Below the pieces are notes generated by a model. That model ran no database searches. It saw only the letters and a program-made list of their open reading frames with translations, and had not been told where the DNA came from. Below, piece by piece: positions 23,168 through 33,700 of a stretch of 64,000 nucleotides of DNA. The stretch is taken from NCBI RefSeq assembly GCF_900660715.1, contig NZ_LR215047.1, positions 310,001-374,000 of the forward strand, written 5' to 3'. The number at the start of each line of letters is the position of its first letter. The stretch's first letter is position 1. Source of the stretch: Metamycoplasma arthritidis. Lineage in GTDB: Bacteria; Bacillota_I; Bacilli_A; Mycoplasmatales; Metamycoplasmataceae. The position numbers and the translations under genes are program-made.

Positions 23168-23221
23168 TTTCCTATCTTTTTCCTATTTTCGCTTTTATCA
23201 TTTTCTTCTAATGTTATATTT
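23168..23221 (+). promoter_or_regulatory. Tandem 11-bp repeat and -10 box before comEA
   Basis: TTTTCCTATCT followed by TTTTCCTATTT (23168-23189) lies 28 nt upstream (counted from the shared 20-nt core) of TATATT (23216-23221), which itself ends 5 nt before the comEA ATG. No usual -35 is present. The same 20-nt core with the same 28-nt spacing to a -10 box occurs before ruvA (36697-36750). Confidence 0.65.
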
Positions 23222-23226
23222 CAAGT

Positions 23227-23742
23227 ATGAAAGTCACAAAGTGAAACAAAAAAGGTAAATGAATATTTTGAGGGATAGCTTTTACTATTTCGTCAACGAT
23301 TTTAATATCTTCATACTTTGTGATTAATAAACTAAAAAGCAGCAAACCAAATGAGAAAGAGTTTATAAACGTAACAATTAACGGTGCCGTTTACTATCCT
23401 GGCGAGTATTCATTAAAAAAAGGAAGCATTGTTAATGACTTACTAAAACTAGCAAAATTAAAGGCCAATGCTGATCTAAGTAAGATTAGCAAAACTAATA
23501 CCTTACTTGATTCACAAAAGTTTTACATTCCTTTTAATAAACAGAAGAAATTTTTTATTAGTGAAATTAACGATGTTGAAATTTTAATAAATCTAGGGAT
23601 TAACAAAAAATTAGCTTTAAAAATTTTTAATTTGATTAAAGAGAAAGGTAGCAAAATTACTTGAAAAGATTTTGAATCAATAAAGGGCTTGGGACCCAAA
23701 ACTTTAGAGATTTTAAAAAAATCAATAATATTTGAAACTTAA
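23227..23742 (+). CDS. comEA: ComEA-like DNA-binding competence protein
   Basis: A 171-residue protein with an N-terminal membrane anchor (about residues 12-33, after several UGA Trp). An SLBB-like domain follows (NVTINGAVYYPGEYSLKKGS, about 50-70), then two C-terminal helix-hairpin-helix motifs (INLGINKKLALKIFNLIKEKG and SIKGLGPKTLEILKKS). In the family this protein binds incoming double-stranded DNA at the membrane. Its stop TAA abuts the comEC frame. The -10 box lies only 5 nt from the ATG, so the mRNA is probably leaderless. Confidence 0.88.
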
Positions 23743-25040
23743 TTTTTGTTGCCTTTCTTTGTGCGCTATGCTTATTTATTGCCATCACTAACCCTAATAA
23801 TTTACTATTTTGATTTGCATTTATTGTGATTGTTTTCATAAACTTATTTAATCCAAAATTTCACTTATGTTGGACACTAATGGCATTGACAATGATGGCA
23901 TCTTATTTGCTCTTTTGAGCAATAGTTACTAGTTTGAATAATATTGAGATTGACCAAAGTTTTAAAATCATTAGGCGATATCGAAATAGTTTTATTGTTA
24001 ACTATAACGGCATAAATATAATTGTAAAAAACAGCAATACACTATATCAAGTAAATGATATTATTCAACTCAAAGGCAAATTAAAAATGATTAGTAACAT
24101 TTCTAATTTTAATCTTAGTAATAATACTTTTTTAGAATTGATTGACTACGACATTAAACGAATTTTTAATGATTCTTCATGGCTTGAAAATTATTTGGCT
24201 TCTCGATATGAACCAGCCAATAAATTTCTGCTATTACTGCTGCTTTCAAGAAGAGTCGATTTAACCGCTAGTTTACTTGAAAGCGCTAAAGAGCTAAATA
24301 TAGCACATCTATTTGTTATTAGTGGTCTGCATTTTGGACTATTTTATTTAACTTTTTTATGAATATTAAAAAAATGTAAAGTAAATGTTGATATTGCTAA
24401 CCTTATAAGCGTAGTTATTTTATTTGCTTATTTGTTTTTGTTAGACTTTCAGATTTCTGCTCTAAGAGCTTTTACTTTTATTGTGGCCAAATTAATTAAT
24501 GATAAATTGTTGGATAAAAAATTTAATAGTTTAGATATTCTAGTTTTTGTAGCACTTTTATTTATGATAGTAAATCCAAACATCATTTATAATTACTCAT
24601 TTATTTTGTCTTTTACTATTACTTTTGTTATATTGCTAATCGTGCAAGCTACTAATAAATTTAAAAGTGAATGAATAAAAAATGTTTTAGTGTTATTAGG
24701 AGCTTATTTATCATCACTTTTAATTTCGCTAACATTCAATCAAAAGATTGTGACTTTGGGATTCATTTATCAAATTTTCTTTAGTCCGATTATAATTTTT
24801 AGTTATTTCTTTTCAATGCTATTTTTCTGAACTAGTTATCTACTACCCTTTTATTTTAAAATTTTAAATAGTTTAATCCAAATAATAAAAACTACAAGCG
24901 TTGTGCTTGAAGTTCCAAAAAAATTATATTATTTACCGCTAATTTTACATTTACTTTTCTTTATACTGTCAAGCTCTAGAATCTCAAAAGTTTTAACTTT
25001 TTCTAAAGCAATATGATTTAAGAAACTAAAAGTTCGTTAA
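23742..25040 (+). CDS. comEC: ComEC/Rec2 membrane channel protein, short form
   Basis: A polytopic protein of about 432 residues that carries the competence domain forming the DNA uptake channel. The recognisable motif is LNIAHLFVISGLHFGLFYL (about 184-203), followed by LLDFQISALRAFTF. The C-terminal metallo-beta-lactamase nuclease domain of long ComEC proteins is absent. There is no ATG, GTG or TTG at the N-terminus. The frame opens at ATT 23742, whose first base is the last base of the comEA TAA, and then reads into a hydrophobic N-terminus. The start is therefore uncertain. The last 23 nt overlap ligA tail to tail. Confidence 0.82.
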
Positions 25041-27015
25041 AAGCTTCTTCGTCAAGAATCTTTACATTTAAAGCTCGAGCTTTAGCCAATTTTGAACCAG
25101 CGTCTTCGCCAACTAATAAATAAGAGGTTTTAGCTGAAACGGCCGAAGAAATCGAACCCCCATTTTCTTTAATTAGTTTTTCAAAATGCGATCTTGGCTG
25201 CGAAAGTGTACCTGTGATTACAAAACTAAGTTGAGCAAAACGTTCAGTTTTTTTAGTGGCAATAAATTCTAGGTCCACATCATTATCAAGCAAGTCCTTG
25301 ACAAGATTTTTATTTTCTTCTTTGGCTACTCAGTTTTTAAGAGACGAAATGATTTTTTCGCCAATTTCATTATAAGAGATTAACGAGTCAAAATCAAAAT
25401 CAAGAAAATTACTTAATTTAAGAATTTTTGATGCTAGAAAATAGGCTACTTTTGAACCGATATGTTTAATGGATAGGCCAAAAATTACACGATCCAATGA
25501 GTTTTTCTTTGATTCTTCAATTGATTTTAAAATGTTCATAACCGATTTTGTGCCAAATCGTTCTAAGGACATAATCTTGTCTTTTTTTTCTTTTAACTTA
25601 TAAAAATCAATCACATTTTCAAGTAACCCTTCGTTAATAAAAACATCAATGTTTTTTTCACCTAATGAGTTTAGTTCCATTGCCTTTTTTGAAGCAAAAT
25701 GAATGATTTTTTTTCTTCTAATTTCCGGACAATTTTCGTTACTACAATACTGTTCTAACAAAGTGTCAGTTTCAATTAGATCGCTATTACAATATGGGCA
25801 TTTTAAAAATTTATTAAACTCAGTTTCTTCATGTTTTTTATTAACTAAACCAATTACACATGGAATAATTTCACCAGCTTTTTTTATATATACTAAATCC
25901 CCTTTGTTGAGCTTTAGATCTTTTATATATTGGTAATTATTTAAAGTGGCAAAGGTAATACAACTACCCGAAAGAATCACCGGTTCAAGTTCAGCATTAT
26001 ATGTAACAAGCCCCGTTCTACCTACAGTAATAAAAATATTTTTTAAAACTGTTGTTGTCGTGTTAGGTTCATACTTAAAAGCAATAGCGGAGTGGGGAAA
26101 TTTATTAGTAGCACCAAGCGCGTCGTAATGTTGCAGTTCGTTTAATTTGATAACTACACCATCAGTTTCATAATCAAGAGTCTTTTTAAGGTGCTTAAAG
26201 TTTTCAATATAGCTATTAATTTCGGATAAATCTTTAGCATAAGTTGCTTCTTTAGTTACCGAAAAGCCTAAGTTTTTTAAAAAATCTCTAGCTTCTAAAA
26301 TAGTAAAAATGTTGTGATCTTCTGGTGCAACAATATTGTATAAAAAAGCAGAAAGATTACGATTTGCTACAATTTCTTTATCAAGTTGTCTTAAAGTCCC
26401 AGCAGCAGCATTACGAGGATTGGCCATCAAAGGTTTATTTTCTTTTTGAAAATTTAAATTAATTTTTTCAAATTCACTCAATGCTAAATAAACTTCGCCT
26501 CGAACTTCAAGTGGCTTTTGATAAGCTATTTCCTTGGGAATATTTTTAATTTGCTTAATATTCTCAGTAACATCTTCGCCGACTAAACCATCTCCCCTAG
26601 TGACTGCTTGGAATAGTTGTCCATTCCGGTATTTAATTGAAATTGACAAACCATCAATTTTAGGTTCTAGAAAAAAACTAAAAGTGGGTGTAACTTTTTT
26701 AATATTATCAATAAACTTTTGAATTTCTTCTTCTGTATAAGCTTTATTTAGTGAAAGCATTGGACTATCATGGGTAACTTTTTTAAATAAGTCAGAACTC
26801 TTAGCATTGATTTTCTGTGTCGGTGAATTGGCTAGTTCTTCAAAACTAAAATATGAACTATATTGTTCTTCTAATTTTTTTAGCTTTAAAATTTCACGAT
26901 CATAGATAGCATCTTCGACCAACGGAGCATCAAGATTATAATAAGCATTATCTCATTCGTTTATTTTAGCTTGGAGTTCAAAGACTTCATTTCTAATTTT
27001 CTCTTTTTCGGTCAT
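25018..27015 (-). CDS. ligA: NAD-dependent DNA ligase LigA
   Basis: LigA seals nicks in replication and repair using NAD. The 665 residues are normal for the family. It has the N-terminal Ia domain (DNAYYNLDAPLVEDAIYD), the adenylation motif EPKIDG with the nucleophile Lys near residue 119, and an OB fold. A Cys4 zinc finger (CPYCNSDL and CSNENC) follows, then helix-hairpin-helix repeats and a C-terminal BRCT domain (LSFVITGTLSQPRSHF). The ATG at 27015 gives MTEKEKIRNEV. It lies 35 nt after ecfT and converges with comEC. Confidence 0.97.
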
Positions 27016-27050
27016 CTGCAATTTCACCCTTTCTTAATGCTATTAAGTAA

Positions 27051-27995
27051 TTAAACTCTTTGGAAGGTTCTAATTCATCATCATGGCAACTTAATTGCTT
27101 CTAGTTGACATAAAATTACCATCAAAACGCAAGCCATAATAAACAAAGTAGCAATCAAATCACGTCAACTAGGCTCTAGTTTCCGGTAGTGACTTCTTTT
27201 AGCATAAGGTTCGTATCCTCGCGAAACCATAGCGTCTGATAAATCATTTGCTTTTGAAAATGAAGCTACAAATAATGGAACAATTAACACTACAAACGAT
27301 TTAGTTCTTTCTTTAAAATTACCGTTTTTAAAATCAATGCCCCGGCTTGACTGCGCTTTCATAATACGATTTGCTTCGTCTAAAAGTGTCGGAATGAAAC
27401 GAAGGGCAATTGAAATAATCATAGTAATAATTTCGGTATGAATTCTTATTAATTTTAGGGGAAGAAGTAAGTCGTTGATTGCTCTAGTCAATAAAACAGG
27501 CTTAGTAGTTACAGTTAGAATAGTAGTTGTTAAAATAACACCATAGATTCTAATAAAAATTGAAATAGTTCTTAGCAAAGTAAATTTGGTTAGTTGAAAA
27601 ACGGAATTAGGCCCAAATGGCGCTCAATAAATATCATTAACAATTAATTCATTACGATGAAAAACAAAACTATCAACATTAGTATCGCCGGCCAAAGGAA
27701 CAAAAGGTGTACTATTTTGTCCAACAGCACCTTTTATAGTAAGCATATTAATTACTAATAAAAAGATAGCAATATAAAAAGGCGTTCTAAGTTTAAGTAA
27801 ACATGATTTTATTGATTTAGTTGAAATAATATAAACAACCATAATAAAAGCAGTTAAGATACCTAAAGTAATGAAGTGATCAGCCACAAAGAAAAGAATA
27901 ATGAACAAAATATTGGCTAAAAATTTTAGTCTAGGGTCTAACTTATGAATTGGCGTGTTGCTATTAACATATTTACCAATAATTGCTTGATTCAT
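27051..27995 (-). CDS. ecfT: ECF transporter transmembrane subunit EcfT
   Basis: A 314-residue T component that couples the two ATPases to vitamin-specific S proteins. It is hydrophobic, with the N-terminal IHKLDPRLKFLANI signature and the coupling-helix motif SSRGID (about 220); SRGYEPYAKR, near residue 270, resembles a second coupling motif. Near the C-terminus three consecutive UGA codons encode Trp-Trp-Trp (27075-27083) in LPWWWIRTFQRV. ATG 27995 has AAAGGAGATAA upstream and lies 4 nt after ecfA2. Confidence 0.95.
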
Positions 27996-27999
27996 ATTG

Positions 28000-29022
28000 T
28001 TATCTCCTTTTTTTCTTGAGTTGTTCGTTCAATTGACTAGCTAAATCATCAATGCTTGTAATTTTGTCAATCTTAAACCCGTGTTCTTTCAGTTTGTTAA
28101 CAAAGGATAGTAGCTTAGTTGGTATTAAATTATTTTCAATAAGGAATTTTTCATCATTTAAAGCTTCGTATGTATCACCGTCATGAATGATTTTGCCATT
28201 TTTTACAAAAATTGTACGATTAGTTCATCTTAGGGCGTTATCAAGATCATGAGTTACTAAAATAATAGTCTTATTTTCTTTTCGATTTAACTCGTAAAAC
28301 AGCTTAAGCATTTCTTGTACACCATGAGGATCAAGTCCAGCTGTTGGCTCATCTAGAACTAAAAACCTTGGTTCCATTGCCAAAATTCCCGCTAAAGCTA
28401 CGCGACGTTTTTGACCACCCGAAAGATTAAAAGGGCTCTTATCTAAATACTCTTCGGGCAAATCAACCATCTTTAAATATTTTCTAGCCAATTTCTTAGC
28501 TTCTTCTTTTTTAACACCCATTGAAATCGGGCCAAAAATAATGTCCTTCTCGATTGTTGATTCAAACAATTGATACTCGGCAAATTGAAATACAACTCCA
28601 ACTTGTTTTCTTAGGCCTTTTACATTTTTGATTTTTCTTTTGGTTTTTTTGATATTAATTTCGGTTTTAACAATTTCAAAACGATCGGCACGTTTTAGTT
28701 TTTTAATATGATTAATTTTGTCTTTTCAAACATTTAAAAGATCGCGATAGTCAAGCTCGGACATTGCCGGATCTCTTTTGGGTTTCTTTGGTTTTTTTAG
28801 CTTTTGTTTTAACGGAACATCAAAAAAATTGATAGTTCCAGAGTTAGGAATTAATAAAGCATTTAAATGTTCAATAAAAGTGGTTTTGCCAGAGCCAGTT
28901 GGCCCAATAATTGAAATCATTTCACCTTCATTAAAAGTAGCACTAATGCCATCAAGCACTTTAATATGAGTGGGCAAACCTTTATTAAATTCTTTTGTTA
29001 TATCTTTTACTTCAATTTGCAT
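28000..29022 (-). CDS. ecfA2: ECF transporter ATP-binding subunit EcfA2
   Basis: A 340-residue ABC ATPase of the energy-coupling module. Walker A is GPTGSGKTT (about 40), the Q-loop [12 protein letters not shown], the signature LSGGQKRR and Walker [14 protein letters not shown]. Between Walker A and the Q-loop there is an extra, very basic insertion of about 60 residues ([11 protein letters not shown] onward to [12 protein letters not shown]), so the protein is longer than usual EcfA subunits. The start overlaps ecfA1 by 16 nt. It pairs with EcfA1 as the heterodimeric motor. Confidence 0.95.
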
Positions 29023-29816
29023 AACTGATCAATTAAATCCTTTTCATCATAAGTTGGTTTAACACCGTTTATCATTTGACTTAGTTTATATATAAAAGGC
29101 GAGTCAATTTTAGCAATTTCAATAATTTCTTTGTCATTAAGAATTTCAATAGGTTTACCAATTTTTACTAATTTACCACCCGAAAAAACAATTAAAGTAT
29201 CAGCCAATAAAGCTTCGTCCATGTCATGCGTGATTGAAATTAATGTTTTATCAGTATTTCTATGTAAATCGTGAATGATTTTATAAATATCGCTTCTTCC
29301 CCGTGGATCTAACATTGATGTGATTTCATCAAAAATAATGATTTTGGGATCGAGTGCTAGAACTGAGGCAATTGCTACTCGTTGTTTTTGTCCCCCCGAA
29401 AGATTTTGGGGTTCATGATCTAAATAATTTTCCATGCCAACTTCTTTAACATAATGTTTAACCTTGGCATTCATTTCTTCGAAAGTAAGTTGCTTGTTTT
29501 CTAAACCAAAAGCAATGTCATCTTCAACAGTTGAACCGATAAATTGGTTATCAGGGTTTTGGAAAACAATGCCGATTTTTTTACGAATTTCAGTAATATT
29601 ATCAGCATTGATTTCTAGTCCGTCAATTAAGATTTTGCCACCTGTAGCTTTGTAAATTGCTGAAAGTAATTTAGAAAAAGTGCTCTTACCTGAGCCATTA
29701 TGACCTAAAATTGCGACATATTCGCCATCGTTAATTGTTAAATTGATGTTATCTAAGGCTAGTTTCTTAGCTTCGGGATAACGATAGGTTAATTTTCTAA
29801 CTTCAATCATAATCAT
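29007..29816 (-). CDS. ecfA1: ECF transporter ATP-binding subunit EcfA1
   Basis: A 269-residue ABC ATPase with Walker [11 protein letters not shown]-loop [16 protein letters not shown], signature [12 protein letters not shown] and Walker [14 protein letters not shown]. It is the first gene of the ecfA1-ecfA2-ecfT cluster, which serves as the shared motor for vitamin and nucleoside S components encoded elsewhere. In Walker B the usual DEPT is DEIT. Start ATG 29816; the second Met at 29810 is an alternative. Confidence 0.95.
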   Translation of the reverse strand: MIMIEVRKLTYRYPEAKKLALDNINLTINDGEYVAILGHNGSGKSTFSKLLSAIYKATGGKILIDGLEINADNITEIRKKIGIVFQNPDNQFIGSTVEDDIAFGLENKQLTFEEMNAKVKHYVKEVGMENYLDHEPQNLSGGQKQRVAIASVLALDPKIIIFDEITSMLDPRGRSDIYKIIHDLHRNTDKTLISITHDMDEALLADTLIVFSGGKLVKIGKPIEILNDKEIIEIAKIDSPFIYKLSQMINGVKPTYDEKDLIDQLCKLK

Positions 29817-29844
29817 TTAATTATAGTTAATTTTATATATTACT

Positions 29845-29875
29845 ATATAAAAACCCGACCGAGATGTCGAGTTTT
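29845..29875 (-). terminator. Terminator after hpt
   Basis: A 10-bp stem with one mismatch (29850-29859 with 29866-29875), followed on the - strand by AT-rich sequence. It separates hpt from the ecf cluster. Confidence 0.65.
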
Positions 29876-29883
29876 TAAAAAAA

Positions 29884-30435
29884 TTATTTTTCTTTATTAA
29901 TTTCGCATTCTTTTAGAATGCCAATGTAAGGAAGCTGACGCATCTTTTCGTGTCAATCAAAGCCAAAACCAACAACAAATTCGTCGCCAATCATAAAGCC
30001 AAATTTATCAGGTTCGAACTTAACTTTTCTACCCGAAGGTTTGTTAAGAAGAGTTAGAACTCTTAAACTTTGGGGATTTCTTGAATTTAATAAATTAACA
30101 ACTTTTTGCATTGTCCGACCACTATCAATGATATCTTCAACAATTAAAACATGGCGGTCTTTAATATCGTTAGCAAGATCTAAAATTACCTTAACACTCC
30201 CCGAAGAGTGCGCTTTGCCATCATAGGAACTAACGGTCATAAAGTCCATAATAAAATCAACATTAATATTTTTAATTAGTTGAGCAAGAAACGGCAAACT
30301 TCCTTTTAATAGGCCAATGATAATAAGTTCGTCTTGATCAGAATAATTTTCATTAACCCACATACTTAGTTCAAGGATTCTTTTTTCCAAAGTCTTTTGG
30401 TCAAAAAGGACTTTTTCAATTCGTTTATCTAACAT
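29884..30435 (-). CDS. hpt: Hypoxanthine phosphoribosyltransferase
   Basis: This purine-salvage enzyme converts hypoxanthine and guanine to IMP and GMP using PRPP. The 183 residues include the substrate segment IIGLLKGSLPFLAQL, the PRPP-binding motif HVLIVEDIIDSGRTM and the C-terminal FVVGFGFDWHEKMRQLPYIG with a UGA Trp. I place the start at ATG 30435 (MLDKRIEKVLFD), because upstream in-frame codons lie deep inside the kinase gene. It overlaps that gene by 11 nt. Confidence 0.95.
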
Positions 30436-31081
30436 TCTTAGTCTCATTTTCAATAATTTTGACTGCTTCATGAAAGACTTCAGTTTCAGTTTTATCATTT
30501 GTGTCAATAATAAAATATTTTAACTTGAATTTTTCAGCAATCTCTTTAAATATTTTGAGGTAATTGTCGTGTAAATTTTTGAAATAAGCAAAATTGTCAT
30601 CAAAATTAGCAATTTCTGATTCTCTTCCTCTTTTTAAAATGCGATTTTTAAAAGTTTCAAAGCTAATGTCAAGAAAAATGGCAAAATCCGGCAACTCCTC
30701 TTTAGTAATTAAAGTCTCAAATAAAGCATCGTAAGCTTTTAGATATTTAGGCTCTTTTTCGTTTAGAATCAATTTAGCAAAAATATAGTGTTCCACTGAG
30801 AAGCGGTCTAAGAAAATATGCGATTTTTGGGGATCTTTATTTTCACTTTGATACTTTTTAAAAACCTCGGCAAACTTAGCTGAATGATTCTCAACAATGT
30901 ATGACTGAAAACCAATTGTTAAGTTAGGTTGCTTTTCGTACAATCACTTTAAGAATGTATTAAAAACTTCGTCATTTTCTTCAAATTCATGAAGCATAAC
31001 CGAGTCTTCGTAGTGTTTATATAATTTGTCAGATAGTTGACTTTTTCCGGCAGCGATCATGCCGCTAATTCCAATAACCAT
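30425..31081 (-). CDS. Deoxynucleoside kinase (dAK/dGK/dCK family)
   Basis: A 218-residue kinase that phosphorylates salvaged deoxynucleosides. The P-loop is GISGMIAAGKSQL (about 4-16), the substrate/catalytic motif is DRFSVEHYIFA and the LID is KRGRESEIANFD. Start ATG 31081 has AAGGAG upstream. Together with hpt it forms a small salvage operon, which fits an organism that imports nucleosides. The exact substrate preference cannot be read from sequence. Confidence 0.9.
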
Positions 31082-31420
31082 GGTAAAATTCTCCTTAATT
31101 TATTAAATATTGTTAGAACCATTCTAAAGAAAAAACCACAAAAAATTTGAATTATTTTAGAAATATCCTTATTTAAATTGCTTTAGCTTTTAAACGCTTA
31201 AAATAAAAAACTTATTAGTTAATTACTTGTTAATAATTTGTTAATATTTATTAGTGCATTGTCAAATTCAAGTAGACAAAAATAAAAAAAGTTAAATATT
31301 TAATCATTTAAATAAAAAAGATTTGAACTTGTCTTTTTTTACTAATTATGAGCGGCAAATTTTGAATAAAAAAGCTTTTTGTCATATTAAACAAAAAGCT
31401 TGTTAAGTATTTTCTTTTAA
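31082..31420. other. Intergenic region with two hairpins, no gene
   Basis: No credible coding frame. It contains a symmetric hairpin AAAAAAGA / TCTTTTTT (31314-31321 with 31332-31339), usable as a terminator on either strand, and the strong terminator at 31372-31401. The kinase operon promoter should lie near its left end but I see no clear -35/-10 pair. Confidence 0.6.
31372..31401 (-). terminator. Terminator after the coiled-coil protein gene
   Basis: A perfect 10-bp stem AAGCTTTTTG / CAAAAAGCTT with a 10-nt loop, followed on the - strand by TTTTTT. It lies 20 bp beyond the stop codon. Confidence 0.8.
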
Positions 31421-32650
31421 CTATTTAATATCAGAGTGAAAGTGTTTTTCAATCTCTTGACTAATGGCTGTTAAGTTAGATTTAATTTGACTAAGGATTT
31501 TATCTTTATCATAATAATCATGTACTTTGGCATGTTCCAATGCCGCTTCAACACTTTTATTTAATGAATAAATTAATTCTTTTAAACGAGAAATTTCACT
31601 TCAGCTGCTATCATTTGGGCTATCTTTATGTTTTTTTATTTCGCTAAAACCACTTGCAATATCTTTGTAATCATTTTGCATTTGCTTAAGCGAAGCTTCT
31701 AATCCCTGAAGAAAAGTTGCTTTAGCGGTTTCGAAATCACGCTTTAATTGAGTTTTTTCATCATTAATAGTTTTTAAAAAATTCTCAACTTTTTTAAGGG
31801 TCTCTTCGATTTCAAGACCTTTTTCTACTTTATTTGCATCATAAAAATTAGATAGATCGTCAATTCTAATTTGAAGATTTGTCAAATAAGTTTCGAATGT
31901 TTTAATCTTTAGATTTTTATTGAAGTCTCATTTTTGCGCAAAACGTATCTTGTTAATTACTCCCATTTTCTTTTCAACTTCTGGAATAAACTTTCAAGTT
32001 TTGTTGTTGAATTCATGAACATTGTCAACAATTTTTTGAACATTACTTTTTAGTTTATTCACTTCGCTAAAACGATATTCCTTACTTTGCGCAATTTCTC
32101 ATTCTTTAGCTAAATTATCTAAAAATTCGCGGGAACTTTCAAGAGCACTAATTAGTTCCTTAGTGGTGATGTCTCGTCTAGATAGTTGCTTAGCAAATTT
32201 TTGAAATTCGTCGTATAGCACTAAATATCTTTTGTCAAAATCTCTTTTAAAATCATTAACTTTACTATTAGCTTTAACAATGCGTGCTTTAATTTCAATA
32301 ATTTTATATTTTAGTTTTTCATAAACGACTTTTAGTCTATCTTCGTTTTCGATCGAATGCGATAACTTAATAAATTCTTGAGCAGCCGCAAGTTTTTTAT
32401 TAATTTCCTCAAAAAACTCTTCTCACTTATTCATCGGAGCATTTTCAAGATTATCAATTTCTTTTTCGAATTCTGATAGTTGATAGCTATAACTTTCAGC
32501 CATATTGTAGTTATTATTTATCATATTTTCATAGCGAGTTTGTTTGTTTTTGTTATAAACAAAAACACTAATAGTTCCAAGACCTGCAGCTAAGACAGTT
32601 GCCGAGGTTAACGAAATCATCAAAATTCGTTTTTTTCTTGTGATTACCAT
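31421..32650 (-). CDS. Membrane-anchored coiled-coil protein, unknown function
   Basis: A 409-residue protein with a basic N-terminus, one transmembrane helix (about residues 9-33, ILMISLTSATVLAAGLG) and then a long charged coiled coil. The N-terminal design (few residues, Arg/Lys cluster, helix, then YNKNKQTR) matches the giant protein at 10705 (helix then YNHQSANKR). This suggests a common anchor module. It has no lipobox cysteine and UGA Trp codons are present. It stands alone with its own terminator. A surface role is inferred from topology only. Confidence 0.82.
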
Positions 32651-33634
32651 TAAGTTATTAACTCGCTTTCTTCAAAGAAATTTTTAAAAACTAAAAATAT
32701 GTATAAGGATATGAAAATTAAGAGAAATTTTAATTAGTTTTCCTATTTTTAGGGCTAAAAAGCGTAAATTTAGACCTAATAAGTCAAATAAAATGTCATA
32801 TCAAGTTTATTGTCTAAAACTAGGTTCTATTTGAATAAAATGGGCTTTTATCCCGTTTTTAACCGTTATCAAACTTAGCAAAAACTATATTTTATTTAAA
32901 CATCAAAATTCGTTGTAATTCTGAAACATCTAATTTAATTTCGTTAAAATGATGCATTTCCATGTAGCTTTTTTGTCAATGAAAAACCAAAATTATTTTA
33001 GGCATGTTCACAAACAAAAACACTACATTATATAAACAAAATGACCATTTTAATTTTAAAAAAGAATCAAAGCAAAATATTTAGAATCAATTTATCACTT
33101 TTGTTAAAAAATATCGCTTTCTTTAATAGCAACTGTTGCTATTTTTTTAATTAATATACTAGCAAATTCATTGGAAAATATTTTAATAATGGCCTAAAGT
33201 CCATTTTGGACCACACTAAAGTTTTTTCTTTATGCGCGGGCGCGCGTCCTTTAAAGGCAAGATAAGCAATTGCCCCTGATCACATAATATGGTAAAGAAT
33301 TTGCTTTGTACATTTTATTATAATAAAATGTATTTTTAGAGCCACTTGGACCTAAATCGGACCTAGCATGCAATTTTGCCCCTAAATTGTCCCCAAATTG
33401 GAAATGAACAAAAATTAATATATATCTATATATTAAAAATAAAGACATTTGTCCTTTCCCCGGACCTAATGTGTGAAAGCCCGTTATTTTACGAAGAAGT
33501 TGTTTAACTTTTTAAAAATTTTTTATAGTCTTATTTTTTATTCTAATAATCATTAGTCATTGATATACGTTGTGGCATTATTTTGAAATGCAATATTTTC
33601 ATTTTTTGTGACAACTAAAATTTTTTAAAAGGCA
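32651..33634. other. About 1 kb without a credible gene, with a GC-richer core
   Basis: All frames are broken or composed of improbable residues. The left half is very AT-rich. From about 33190 to 33480 it contains unusual motifs: a run of CGCG-type dinucleotides at 33234-33246, three near-identical GGACCTA elements (33349, 33359 and 33462), and a 24-bp palindrome at 33309-33332. It may be a decayed gene, a mobile-element scar or an unrecognised RNA. I found no tRNA, tmRNA or SRP RNA signature in it. Confidence 0.5.
33309..33332. repeat. 24-bp perfect palindrome
   Basis: Arms TACATTTTATTA and TAATAAAATGTA meet with no spacer. It could bind a dimeric protein or form a cruciform. Confidence 0.55.
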
Positions 33635-33666
33635 AAAAAGTTACTAGGGTTCACTAGTAACTTTTT
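33635..33666 (-). terminator. Strong terminator after folD
   Basis: A perfect 13-bp stem AAAAAGTTACTAG / CTAGTAACTTTTT with a 6-nt loop, ending in T on both strands. It lies 34 bp beyond the folD stop. Confidence 0.85.
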
Positions 33667-33700
33667 CTTATTGCACGTGTTTGCGTTTAGCATTATTAAT

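Noticed and set aside
32747..32757. A third copy of the TTTTCCTAT element
   Set aside because: Only a single unit is present, with no tandem partner and no -10 box at 28 nt. The neighbouring gene lies on the other strand.
33251..33448. A 65-codon - strand frame in the 1-kb gene-free region
   Set aside because: No ribosome-binding site, improbable composition, and it ends in the GC-rich patch. It is not convincing as a gene.
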